The notes beneath the pieces were generated by a model. It saw only the letters and a program-made list of their open reading frames with translations, was not told where the DNA came from and searched no databases. Made by a program: the position numbers and the translations under genes. Source: Saccoglossus kowalevskii (taxonomy: Eukaryota > Hemichordata > Enteropneusta > Harrimaniidae). Taken from it: a stretch of 26,370 nucleotides of DNA. Shown here piece after piece: positions 11,001 to 21,076 of this stretch; within the stretch, counting starts at the first letter, position 1, and each line of letters starts with the position of its first letter. The stretch spans positions 2,776-29,145 of the forward strand of contig NW_003124926.1 of the NCBI RefSeq assembly GCF_000003605.2, read 5' to 3'.

Positions 11001-13513
11001 TCTGCCACTATTTATACAAAACGTATAGTGTCCCATAGCTTGGGGGGATGACATGTCCCAAATTTTGTTTCAGTGTCTAAATTATTTTTAATTAAAAGTA
11101 AATTTGCATCAATCATAAATATCAGTTAATAAAACCATAATTAAAAAATCAAGAACTGATATCGACAAAAACATATCTAGTATACCTTGTCTGTGATTTT
11201 AAAATCAATAATGTTTACACTAGATATATCAGTCTGAGTCAACATGATTTTGATAAAGCTCGCTTCTTATCAAGACATGAGTACAAAGTTTTCCATATTC
11301 AAATTAGACAAGTTTATTTTTAACACATTGTAGGTGCCACAGCGATGATCAATACATTCCTGTGTTACACATTGACGGGAATATGCCCGCAGAGATCTTG
11401 TAGTAGTTACCATGCCAACAGCTTGACTGTGTTGACTATACCTGTGAACCACAGTTATAATTTTGAGTGTATTTAAAATATGAAACTTAATTGCTGGTGC
11501 ATGTGATCATTTTATTACTACGGTAACAGTGTAACAAAGTTTTTTTTATGAAATTTTATACAATATAACTAACAATTGTTTAATATTTAATAATCTTTAT
11601 TTATACAATGTTGTGTTTGTAGTATGGTATAAATATGTACTTTTTGAGCATAGAAGAATTATATTACATGCATAATTTATTGTCTAATAAAATTTCTAAT
11701 TAAAATATATTTATTGAATTCCCCCTTCTCTCCCCTGTCCAAACATCACACTTTATACATCAGTTCTCGACTTCAAAAGAAAACACACCTTGAAAATATA
11801 CACAAAAGAAAATAAAACTCACCCTGAAACCATTACTGCGGAATTTATTTATCATCATAGTGTTGACGTCTTTGACTTGTCTGGAAAGTTTCTTGAAAGT
11901 GTCCTGTATGAAGAGGTAGAAACTTTAAGGATAAGTACTACTTGTAGTTTGAGCGTAACCGTAGCTCGAAACCGAACCCAGTTTTGCAGACTACCTACTG
12001 GCCGCTTATGGTATTTGTGTTTTCTGTTTGGTTGAACAATTTACGACTTAAAAGTTTCATTCAAAACTGTAAGGATGCCTGTGGGAGTATTTTCAACGAA
12101 AGTTCACAAAATACAAACAGTGTCTCAATACCCCCTTCAGCAACTCTGATCATTCCACTACATAGATTAACATCTACCATGTCTAATGTTCAGCAAAACA
12201 TTCTATGCAGAAACACGAATATTTAAGTTCCACATGGTTACTTGTATATCCCCCGCAGGGTTAAGTATTAACCGGTCAATTCAACATGCAATTGATATAT
12301 TCCAATTCAACAAGAAAAAATCTATCAGGCCGACTGCCTGCCTAAGCTATTCATAAATCCATCGACACAATACAACACTTCGTACTCAGTATCAGCTCAA
12401 CACTCAAAAGCGTTGCGCTTTCATACTATCTTTTCAGAACGAAACACAAAATGAAATTTAAAGAGGTAGTTTTACTCATCATAAGTATAATTATGTTGTT
12501 ATATAGTGGCTTGGGGGAGAGAGTGATATCTGGGTGTAAATTAAAACAAGTGATTGTGGTGTAAATCAAAATAGTTAAACATCCCATTGCCCATGTCAAT
12601 ATGGTGAAGCCATTAGTGGCAGATTTGTATGTAAATAAAGCACTGAATACTGAAAGCCATTTAGAATAGAGAAAACTCACCTGTGTAATTTTGTACAACG
12701 ACAAATCTGTTTTTAAGAAAATAAAAGGAGGATAAATTACAAAAAGTTCCAATTTTGTGATTATCTATGTTCCTAATCACTGGATTGATTCAATTATTTT
12801 TGCATTCAATTAACTGACAGTGAAGTAAATAATTATAGTAACATTAAATAGTACCGCCATATACTGTAATATTGTGTCTCTTAACGTCGATGTGAAGGTA
12901 AAGTACAACGAAGCTAAATAATATCTCACCAGTGTGGCTATCTTCTTCGCCTAGCTGGCCATCGCTTCGCTGTGTCCAAGATCTCCACCTCAGCGTGTCC
13001 TTGCAAAAAAAAATATACCTTTTTTTAATAAAGCCGTCGAACTTTCACCTTTATCACACTTCGCAAAATGCTCATCTAATAAGGTTACTTGATTCACAGA
13101 GTGACAATGTATTCATAAGGTTCGGTAGAGAGTAATAAAAGCGAGACGTGGAAGAGTTCGGCATTACCCGGTCTAAGGTGTTAGAGCTGAGACCGTGACA
13201 AGGTGTCGGTGGTCGAGACATCAACTCGGCACGTTCTTCGGTCGATAACCACCCAGTCCGCCTGAATTGTGCGCTGTTACTTCGGTGGTTCAACTGTCTC
13301 CGCTTGTCTCTGAAGAACATGACATAAACATACATAGTGATTATACAACAATAGCTGAAAGTCGTGAAGAATCGTGAAACAACTCGAAAAACATGACACT
13401 TACCCTTGAAACCCTCGGCGTGACGGCGATCGAGCTGGGTCGGGGACCGGCCAGTTTTGACTGTAGACGGCTGTCAGAAGCGTCTGGCCGGTCATCGCGT
13501 TCTCTGGGCCCAT
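5097..13513 (-). CDS. FAM217-like protein, seven coding exons, 625 residues
   Basis: Proposed exons, in order of transcription: 13513-13404, 13309-13168, 12999-12930, 12706-12681 (26 nt), 11903-11823, 10720-10566 and 6390-5097. Every junction has GT/AG and the phases agree throughout (2,0,1,0,0,2), giving 1,878 nt and a TGA stop. The start ATG has an in-frame TAA 51 nt upstream. Residues about 326-387 contain an acidic run, LLSVPFCNMDL, then IMDKLIELERLQWLTI and a basic stretch with RAQSAGPS. From knowledge of the family this order matches the FAM217A/B core (PF15344), whose function is not established. A double cysteine motif follows (residues 420-456), then RPKSA-like motifs and a very basic tail. 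The protein looks mostly disordered, with no signal peptide or membrane segment. A possible poly(A) signal lies at 4472-4467. The last three exons are the surest; exons 1-4 rest on phase agreement, and the FAM217 assignment is from memory of the motif. Confidence 0.68.
6428..6460. repeat. (GAAT)n microsatellite
   Basis: About eight tetranucleotide units with one GGAT variant, 38 bp upstream of the acceptor of the last exon of the FAM217-like gene (in transcript direction). It gives a spurious short frame rich in Ser-Phe-Ile-His. Confidence 0.9.
7049..7189 (-). mobile_element. MITE family 1, copy 3, in the last intron of the FAM217-like gene
   Basis: A 141 bp element, inverted relative to the copy at 2871. 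Its reverse complement shares the core through CATTGTTTACAAACAAG, CGTCTACCCATGAGCCT and GGGACTCAATTCCTGCA. It ends in CCCCCGCTTTAA on the plus strand. A segment of about 25 bp present in the 2871 copy is missing. Confidence 0.75.
7418..7444. repeat. Perfect short hairpin
   Basis: CACAGTCC-ATAGAG-GGACTGTG gives an 8 bp stem with a 6 nt loop in the last intron of the FAM217-like gene. It could be the tip of an old inverted-repeat element; no partner was found. Confidence 0.4.
7551..7671 (+). mobile_element. MITE family 4, short copy
   Basis: It starts with CATATTTGCTCAATTAATA then GCAC, and ends with GCACTT...TTAATAGAACAAGTAC, imperfect inverted ends of the 310 bp element at 25291. The two share a 36 bp segment (7602-7637 here, 25325-25360 there) with 34 identical bases. 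This copy is much shorter, so it is an internally deleted relative. It lies in the last intron of the FAM217-like gene. Confidence 0.5.
12681..12706 (-). other. 26-nt coding microexon of the FAM217-like gene
   Basis: The acceptor CTTAAAAACAG and the donor CAG|GTGAGT enclose only 26 nt. Read after the phase-1 exon ending at 12930, it codes for D-LSLYKITQ and ends in phase 0, which is what the next exon (11903-11823) needs. Skipping it would shift the frame, so it should be constitutive if the flanking exons are real. It could be missed by gene finders. Confidence 0.5.
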
Positions 13514-13760
13514 GTTGTCTTGGGAGATGTGATCTGACAAGCAGCGTTTAACGTGAGAATATTATCGACAACATGACAGTAGTTCAACTAGCTAGCCAAT
13601 ATTGCACTCAACCGACGATAAATGTCCTCTCTAGGAGCGTTCGCAATGGTCTTGTGGTATGTGACAACAGAACCCATTGTTATGTAAATTAGGCGGTAAT
13701 ATTAGGTGGCACCCAAGGAACACACTACGATCGAACCGTATCCAGGGCCACTTGTTTTGG
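13514..13760 (-). promoter_or_regulatory. Probable 5'UTR and promoter of the FAM217-like gene
   Basis: This stretch lies directly upstream of the proposed start codon at 13513. It and the first two exons hold many more CpG dinucleotides than the AT-rich surroundings. No clear TATA box is seen. The transcription start cannot be placed from sequence alone; an acceptor-like TTGTCAG at about 13534 leaves open that a further 5'UTR exon exists. Confidence 0.35.
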
Positions 13761-13999
13761 TTTCGTGCCTGTGAAAAACAATTCAACTCACCGCATATTT
13801 TTCTCTCCAATTACTTTTCATGAAATATCGGAACAGATAATTCCCAACAATAAAAAATACTCGTCCTGAGTATCAGATGTGGGCGGTTAGAAGCCATATG
13901 TAACTACGTGCTTATCGTACTACCAGACATATTTATTTCCTCGTCTCATTTTTCCTTGTTTATTTTTTTTAATCCTGTTAACCTTTACAATATTCAATG

Positions 14000-16900
14000 G
14001 GTATTCGTGAGAAGAGGTTTAATATATCCGCTTTTCAACTTTTAAAAAAAAAAAAAAAACGTGCGTTTGCATATTTTACTCGGGAATTTACTTAGTGTCT
14101 GAGCCTAATTGACGGAACCTCGTACTGTTGATTATGTGAGAATACATATGTTCGTGTGTTGTATCATGTTGTTGAGTAGTTTGGGTGATTTGAAACACGT
14201 ACGTATACGGTATGTCTGCTAAGCTTTGAGAGAATATATTAATCTATTAACGCTATTTAGAGAAGTAATCGCAGTTTCTTCGCAGTTCACATCGGGTAGA
14301 AGTCTACTCATATTTTTTTTGAGAAAGTTAGTCACAAATCGTTTATTGGTTTATTATGTAAAATCATGAAGTTATTGTCCCATGACACCATGAAATAGCG
14401 TTTTGGGGTTATAGTGACTTAACTAATATTTTTTTAAAACCCAGGTTTTTGAAGTAAGTCAGGACAACACAAAGTACCCTACCATTAACAATATATGATT
14501 TTTCCAGCCTATGCCACCAGCCTACAATTTGAGATATGGCATAATATCTTTGCCATAGGAACCTATGGTAAAAGCATTATAATACTGACAAAATGGACAC
14601 TTATTACTGAAATACGACCAGTATTTTATTGAAAATTAACCTGGTGACCCCCAACTTTTTTCAAGTCGATATCCTTAGACTAGTATTGCCCGAGAGTACA
14701 CTTTCTTTCAAAATGAAAGAATTGCATTTACATTTATAAGCTTCTACTTTAAATAAATTAATGTAGGGAACTTGAGTAATTATTTCTACTGTAAAATAAT
14801 GAAATGTCTCACGGTGCATGGTATAGGGAGAAATTATTGTTTTGTTGTCATTAGATGGCGCTATAACAGTCTATTGGTTAATAAATGAGCAGCGTGACCA
14901 CACAGTATATATTGGTAGTTAGTGTTGTTATAAGGTGGGGTGTAAACAAAACTACAAATATTACAGTGTATGCTTTATTCTCTCTCATATATGTGTCATG
15001 CGTGCATAAATTTACAAATTAGATTATTTTTCTTTTTCTGCAATTTAATATCTCCATCGCTTTTGATTTGAGTTGAGACATCCACTAATATATGTGAATT
15101 CACTTTCAGACTTTTTGTCACTTTTTTTTTTTCAAGCTGGAAATCATGCACAGGTAAACTATGGTCTCCCAGCAACATCGTCCATGTAAAAAAAAATTGC
15201 CAGCATTTTTCAGAAAATACACGTGCACTAACACTTAGAGTGGGTGCAAAGATGCTTGAACATTTTTTTCATTGATGATTTTTTTGTTGAGGAAAGAGAT
15301 TAAAAGAATATTACAATAGATCTTCATCTTTGATTTAACGCATACAATTGCCGGAAATAACCAACAACATAATTATTAGTTTTGTGATTGTGAAAAAAAA
15401 TGTAAGCTAATCATATTTAGGTGATTGCCTCTGCTATCCATTACATTATATTTTGTTCATCATTGCGTAAAATCTTTCGTTTGCGTGCAATATTTTGCAG
15501 AGTTTAACCATTAGAGGGCGCTGTTAAAATTTAAAAACGCCGTAGACTGTCACATGGGGGCGCTATTTCACTGATAAACAATTTCCTGTTTTTATCAAGA
15601 TGCAATATAAAACAAGATTATTCGAACATATAAATATCCACATTTACTTGTTTATTTATCTACTCGGTTATCTGTGAACAAATTCTGAATTACCATCACG
15701 TCAAGGGCGTTTGTAAGGAAAACCAGGAAAAATAGTTTTTTTTTTGTAAATGAAATTTATGAATACTCAGAATTGTTTTATATATGATTTGATATGCCGT
15801 TTACTCCATTTATTTCACAAATCAATGCATACCTACCGAACATTACCTTAAATTCACACACAAAAACATTCACTACTTACAATATTTTGAAACAAAGTTA
15901 GTAATCAGTTACTCTGATCATACAACATCCAGAGAAATCTTCAATGTCCAGCATTATAATACCATGAACAAACAAGTCAGTTATTCACCATCAAACTTTC
16001 GATCAGTGCACAACCCCCCAAAATTCTTATCAACTGACTTTCTACCAAAGAACACAACATTTTACACATGTACGGGCAAGGTGATACAGTCGGCGCCATT
16101 TCACACCTCTTGGGGTTGCAGTTGCAAAAAAATGCTCAGGCACGCATCAAATTACCTTTACACTGTTCAACTCAAGTTTTAGATTTCACCTTCACATTCA
16201 TTATGGCACCTTCGAATAGTAGTGTTTGGGATTTTCAAATACTTTTATCTGTGGTACTAATTTTTGGCTCGTTGCCATCTTTCTAACAGTCTGCTAACAT
16301 TCAATTGTAGATGGTTATGGTTCAACAGTACCCATCAAACAATAACTGTTTACTAGTTTCTTTGTCTCAACAATACCAATTTACCAGGAGGGGGCGTTTT
16401 TCAGAACTAGGTTGTTCTCACACGACTCGAGTTTCCTTCATTATTTAAAAATGGTAAATTTTTTATGCATCAACATCCTGGATACGAACCAAAAAATTTC
16501 AGTTTTCTCTGCTGAATGACGTAAGCAAGTGGTTGAAAGCAACATGTAGTTTACTACATGTACATGAATCAGGTGTGATTTCTACAGGTCATTACCCTAT
16601 ATAAATGGAGTTACGTAACATATGACAACACAAACCATGATGGGGCTGCAAAAACAACACACACCTAGAACTCAACAAATTTGCAGTATTACTTTGTTAA
16701 AATATGGAAACTCTGATGCTTATAGTAGTTAATGAACTGTCTGGAGATTCTGTTCTAGTAAATGTCTGTTAACTTCCATTAGCGTCCTTGCAGCTATACA
16801 AAATGTTTTTATGACATTGTTGAGCATAACATATAATTTAGCTAACTTTCAGCTGGCCTAAAGCAAATAGGTCTTGCATAAGTAAACACAAGTGAATACT

Positions 16901-17255
16901 ACAATCATACTAACTACCGTTTATGATTCATTTATTTATTAAAGAAGTTTAATTTTGTGAAAAATTGGACTTTCTCAAGCAGAAAGCATAGTGCACTCAC
17001 AATGTATGGGGGTCAGGAATACAAGGATCATTTAAAGTAAACATTATCAAGTTTAATTTATAAGAACACACCCAATTTATAATACATTTACGCATACAGA
17101 AGTCGAGTTTACTACATGCTTTGACACTATATACAAGTACATGCCATGTTGTATAACCTTTACTAGTTTCACTTCCATTCAAAAACTACCTCATTACTAA
17201 ATAGCAAAGCAATGATTTCCAATAAATCATTCAGATCAAACACAGTTGCATGACA
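14000..17255. other. Spacer between the FAM217-like gene and NDUFS6
   Basis: No exon is supported; short frames here are AT-rich and lack splice-consistent context. It contains an A17 run near 14044, the CTCF-like motifs, and at the right the 3'UTR of NDUFS6 (to about 16931). Confidence 0.5.
14849..16397 (+). promoter_or_regulatory. Cluster of four CTCF-like motifs in one orientation
   Basis: Matches to the bilaterian CTCF core (CCASYAGRKGGCRS), all on the plus strand: CATTAGATGGCGC at 14849, CCATTAGAGGGCGC at 15508, CACATGGGGGCGC at 15551 and CCAGGAGGGGGCGT at 16384. The first two have one mismatch, the others two. They lie in the 3.7 kb spacer between the promoter of the FAM217-like gene and the 3' end of NDUFS6, where an insulator would make sense. 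Binding is inference from motif only. Confidence 0.4.
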
Positions 17256-19314
17256 TCAGTGTGCCTTCTTTGTAAATCTCAGACCGCAATAACCGCAAGA
17301 ATGTGCACCCGGTGGATCCTGTATTGAGAAGACAAAAACATAATATTATCATGCTGTCCTGATATTAACTAGTTTTTGTTGAAATGAAAATTTACTAAAG
17401 CAGTGTACAAAAATGATCAAATGGAATTACTGTAAAATACTAAATTTTAGCTGGAATTAATTTTAACTTTTTGGGTGTTTTGTAAGGAATTTATTTTCAC
17501 TGATTTTTGATAAGTTGAATGTAAAATATTGGAAAAAAGGTATCCGTAAAATCTGTATTAGAAGCCGCATCTCTAATAGAAGTCGCACCCATTCTTTTTG
17601 AATAATTGAGAACCAAAAAAATCACAATTTCTCATATGCGTAGATGCTCTAATAGAAGCCGCATCCCTTCTGTTGCATTGTACCATTTTAATAGAAGTCG
17701 CGGCTTCTAATACAGATTTTACAGTATTTGCTGGGTTTTTAGTTTCACTGAATCATTCCTTCAGCTAAAATTAGTTCCAAGCTAAAATAAAGTATTTTAC
17801 AGTATTATATTGTGCATTTTGTTGCCTTTAAACCATTTGCATGTTTATTGCGCAAAATACAACAAAAATATTATACTATTTGCTCACTTCTTACTTTACT
17901 AGAATTATACTCGAACAGAGAATTAAATCATACACAAACTATATACCAAAGAGCAAAAAAAAAAAGCTTTCAAAACCACCATATATCAAAATTGGCACAG
18001 TAATCTGCCTAAATATCTTATATCAGAAACCTAGGTAAATACCCCAAAAGAATAAGACAAATTATTGACAACAATGAAAACGCAAAGCTAGCTGACAGCT
18101 GTACCATGGTTTGAGTCCAACAAAGCATATGTTGATTCTAACAAGATAGAGTGGTCTGAGAGCAACAACATGTAAAAAAACTCACCAGATTTATATAGAC
18201 TTTGGGATGACCAAGAGCACCGCCACCACCATCACAGTAAACATGACGACCAGCAATCACTTTTGGGGGTACATCATCAATTAGATTTATAGCAAACTTC
18301 TGATTAACCTACATATATATGATACAACAATAACTAAATGAGTACCGGTATGTGATTTACTGATTCGACGACCACTGCCCTAATGCTTTGTGTTGTGCTC
18401 ATAAATTAGTATATATAAATATCCTGTTGATGCAAATTATCTTCGTTCCGCTTTGTAAAAATATTTACCCTGCACATATTCTTAGATACTGTTTTATACT
18501 TGTGTAGTTTGTTTTTTTCTTGAGTGTGTTTTGAGACATAATTAGATACGTTATTATAACTTACCTCTTTTTGAGCTTGACTGTATCTTACCTGACGGTA
18601 ATCAGATTTATCAAATACCTACGAGATCAGAGACATAAAATCAATTCATACATGAAGACACTAGCGAGCCGGCATCGGTAAGAGTTCTTTAGGACCCCCC
18701 CCCCCCTTACCATAACTCAAACACTAACCCTTCCTCTCCAGTACCCTCCTCCATTTCAACTGTATATACATGTACCAATCCTTGGAGGTGCATATTGATT
18801 TATAGTGGGAGGGGATGGAGTGAGGGGACCTCAAGGAACTTTTTCCCGTCCATGGCAGACAGTGAAATTGCGTGGTACAAACATTTTCCAAACTCTAAAA
18901 TCATGACCACATAACATTTTCAACGTACAAAATTCTGATGGTCTATGGTTAATTTGCGATATTTTAGTATATATGCTGTGTATGGCTAAAATAAAGCCAA
19001 CATTAAACTACCCTTGTCAACCAAACGTCAAAAGCTCAAAACAAATAAGTGCATGCTACTTTTGAGATAAAAAAAAGACTTGAACAGAGGCTCTTCAAAC
19101 CTTCAAAATAATCCCCGGTTACAATCATAGTATTAGTAGTGTGCAAATAACATGCCTTTATTCATATATATACTGTTGCACTAACCTGCCCTGTGTGGGT
19201 GACAGTGTTGTCTTGAACATAACACCTACTGCATGTAGCTATAGGCCTTGCAATATTTAAAAATTGCCGAGAAATCGACGGACCACGAGAGCAAAACATT
19301 CTCACCGACGCCAT
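17256..19314 (-). CDS. NDUFS6: NADH dehydrogenase iron-sulfur protein 6, mitochondrial (complex I 13 kDa-A subunit)
   Basis: Accessory subunit of mitochondrial complex I. In known structures it binds zinc at the matrix arm and is needed for late assembly of the NADH-dehydrogenase module. Four exons, 19314-19186, 18618-18565, 18308-18186 and 17318-17256, are all joined in phase 0 with clean GT/AG sites and give 122 residues (human 124). Residues 1-43 hold an Arg/Ser-rich, acid-poor mitochondrial presequence and the THTGQ motif. Residues 44-61 carry the DYR...QKE segment. Residues 62-122 are the zf-CHCC domain: [17 protein letters not shown] then CGYCGLRF, with ligands Cys86, His95, Cys110 and Cys113 all present. 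The start has a strong context (AAAATGGCG). A minus-strand AATAAA occurs at 16940-16931. Introns 1 and 3 each carry a MITE. The gene diverges from MRPL36. Identification is secure. Confidence 0.97.
17542..17725 (+). mobile_element. MITE family 2, copy 1 (NDUFS6 intron 3)
   Basis: A 184 bp element with ends CCGTAAAATCTGTATTAGAAG and, inverted, CTGTAAAATCTGTATTAGAAG. Inside, the 13-bp unit TAATAGAAGYCGC occurs four times. The last unit forms the near-palindrome AATAGAAGTCGCGGCTTCTA. It may be flanked by TA, which would fit a Tc1/mariner-type insertion, but the left boundary is a base uncertain. It lies wholly in the intron between 17319 and 18185. Confidence 0.7.
18679..18846 (+). mobile_element. 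MITE family 3, copy 1 (NDUFS6 intron 1)
   Basis: A 168 bp element with imperfect inverted ends: TAAGAGTTCTTTAGGACCCC at the left, and at the right the reverse complement of AAAAAGTTCCTTGAGGTCCC. It contains a C13 run and, in its middle, TTGGAGGTGCATATTGA, shared in inverse with the copy at 20129. Confidence 0.65.
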
Positions 19315-19345
19315 TTTACTTTCAATGCATTCTGGGATGGATCAA
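19307..19345. promoter_or_regulatory. Core of the putative NDUFS6/MRPL36 bidirectional promoter
   Basis: The NDUFS6 start codon sits inside AAAATGGCGTCG on the minus strand (19318-19307), a good YY1-type motif, often found over start codons of mitochondrial and ribosomal protein genes. Nine bases upstream the minus strand reads ATCCCAGAATGCATTG (19338-19323), close to the ZNF143/Staf site, with its CCCA and ATGCA blocks. Both factor types are known from animal divergent promoters. That they act here is inference, and the transcription starts are not visible. Confidence 0.5.
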
Positions 19346-19754
19346 ATATTGTAATCTCCCGACAAAGAATTTGGTTGACATTTTATTTATCAGCGATATT
19401 TATCAATACCTAATATTTCTATGGAACAACGAATTAAAAATGTGGAGCATGAAATGGTAGCTGTTGAAATTGTTTAATTGCGTTGTGAAATGCAAATCGG
19501 ACATAATAGTATTTTTTTCAAGTTACTTAGGTGGTCTGGTTGTGTTCATGCAGTGCACGTAAACGTGCTGGTGGACAATGGTTTGATAAATTTAGCTGAA
19601 ATTCATCTATTTTCTCTAGCTAAAAAGAATTCAGTTGATCGTTTGTGTTCGGTGAGTCAATTTTATCATTTTCGAAGCTAACATTGAGAAGGATTTGTTC
19701 ACAGCACCATGTTAATTTTGTTTCCCATGCCGTGCCATGAACGACACATGTTTG

Positions 19755-19770
19755 CTGCCCTCTGCGATGG
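19755..19770 (-). promoter_or_regulatory. CTCF-like motif, opposite orientation
   Basis: The minus strand reads CCATCGCAGAGGGCAG. Its CAGAGGGCAG core fits the CTCF consensus, while the first part does not. It lies about 440 bp from the NDUFS6 start and points toward the cluster at 14849-16397. One motif alone is weak evidence. Confidence 0.25.
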
Positions 19771-20128
19771 GATGTTCGTATCCCAGACAATTATTTGATA
19801 TATTATTCTGCAATATTTTTAACAGAAGGGGCCATTACAGAATTGGGTCTACATTGTCGAAATTGTAGAAACAGTTAAGATTCTTCCAAGAATTTATAAG
19901 ATAAGGGGATGTAACGTGTTTTTTTTTCTCTCTCAAGGGCAGCATGTACTAATTGAGCTGTTCACACAGTCATCTGATGTACAATTAAGTCATAACAAAA
20001 TGAAGGCCATAACTAAAAGCCTTCAAAACGGCCAACAAAATGTTTATGGTTTTATGGATTTGTTTCAAATATGCATTGAAACGATAATATTCACTGGTAA
20101 AGATGAATTGAAGTTTAAATTTTGGGAA

Positions 20129-20311
20129 AGAGTTCTTTAGGGCAAACTCGTCCGTAACCCAAACCCTAACAATTCAGCCCCAATGTAATTCAATATGCCC
20201 CTCCAAATAACTGTAAATGACCTGAATAGGGGTATATAGAATGGGGGAGAAGCACTGGCATGGCATTGTTAGGATTAGAGTTATGAGTGAGGGGACTATA
20301 AGGAACTCTTA
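20129..20311 (-). mobile_element. MITE family 3, copy 2 (MRPL36 5' side)
   Basis: A 183 bp element with ends AAGAGTTCTTTAGGG and, inverted, TAAGAGTTCCTTATAGTCCC. A second nested inverted pair (AACCCTAACAATT / ATTGTTAGGATTAGAG) lies inside. Its minus strand carries TTGGAGGGGCATATTGAATT, matching the centre of the copy at 18679, so the two are in opposite orientation. Confidence 0.65.
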
Positions 20312-20367
20312 CTAAATGTTGAACCTCTCTTACTGAACTATGTGTGTAAGAAAAGCATACAACGATA

Positions 20368-20506
20368 CAGTGGCGGATCTAGGGGTCCATGCCCCCCCCC
20401 CCCCCAACGCATGACGATACATATCTGGATTATGCATAGCTTCTCTGCGACTTCGCTCCATAATGTTAAGCGAAGCTCCCCCCCCCCCAAATACATTTTG
20501 CCACTG
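20368..20506. mobile_element. hAT-type MITE with perfect 8-bp target duplication
   Basis: The element starts CAGTGGCGGATCTAGGGG and ends CATTTTGCCACTG. It is flanked on both sides by CAACGATA (20360-20367 and 20507-20514), an exact 8 bp target site duplication. CAGTGGCG tips with an 8 bp duplication are the hallmark of hAT transposons. Long C runs lie near both ends. There is no transposase, so it was moved in trans. Confidence 0.85.
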
Positions 20507-20796
20507 CAACGATATAGTATTCAGTTTGTGCATGGAGGTATATGGTTTGTGCTTTCAGAAGCTCATCACAGGCACATACAACCAGGCTGACCCAACAAGG
20601 TTTTTGAACTTTCATTCCGACTTAAGATCCCTACAAAATCAGTTCTGTTAGAGAACGCACTGCTAGCTGATGCATGTTTAATGAAGAGGCGTCAAAATGA
20701 TATTACACTTTCTCCAGGTAGTCTAAGTTCGACAACACTGACATGCATCTCCCAAAAATTATATTTCCATGACTACAGTCGGTAGAGCATGAAATA

Positions 20797-20984
20797 ATGT
20801 AAAATATGTACATGTATTAGAAGTCGCAGCTTCTATTAAAATGGTACAATGCAACAGAGTGGATGCGGCATCTATTAGAGCATCAACACATATGAAAAAT
20901 GATGTTTTTTTGGTTCTCAATTGTTCACAAAAAATGGGTGCGACTTCTATTAGGGATGCAGCTTTTAATACAGATTTTACGGTA
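20797..20984 (-). mobile_element. MITE family 2, copy 2 (MRPL36 5'UTR intron)
   Basis: Inverted relative to the element at 17542 and highly similar along its whole length; shared blocks include TTCTATTAAAATGGTACAAT and TTTTTTTGGTTCTCAATT. The left end carries a small insertion (ATGTACATGTATTAG). It ends 75 bp before the predicted acceptor of the MRPL36 coding exon. Confidence 0.7.
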
Positions 20985-21076
20985 GTTGATGTATTGTCAT
21001 ATTTTGACAATTTACTTAAATCTTACTGGCTGGTAACAATTTTCTTTTTATTTTACAGCAAGTTGTCAATAAAAAG

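Larger units (their letters stand above)
19315..21058 (+). other. Shared upstream region and 5'UTR intron of MRPL36
   Basis: Between the divergent start codons. It includes the promoter motifs, presumably the untranslated first exon of MRPL36, and three MITEs (20129, 20368, 20797). Several short open frames exist, none with recognisable protein similarity. Confidence 0.55.

Noticed and set aside
11330-11452. Possible extra exon of the FAM217-like gene (RYSQHSQAVGMV frame)
   Set aside because: The acceptor TTCACAG needs an incoming phase of 2, but the previous exon (11903-11823) ends in phase 0, and the direct join to 10720 works without it. The donor TGT|GTAACA is weak.
13072-13167. Longer version of exon 2 (VMPNSSTSRFYY segment)
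   Set aside because: The segment looks protein-like, but later donors leave phase 1, which gives a stop in the next exon. The donor at 13167 (CGG|GTAATG) gives phase 0 and an open join. It could still be an alternative form.
13404-13533. Alternative frame of exon 1 (SRLQSKLAGPRPSS) as an internal exon
   Set aside because: It ends in phase 0, and the next exon then reaches TAA after ten codons. The ATGGGCCCAGAG frame joins cleanly.
20330-20651. Overlapping short frames with Gly or Pro runs
   Set aside because: They come from the C runs of the hAT MITE on both strands.
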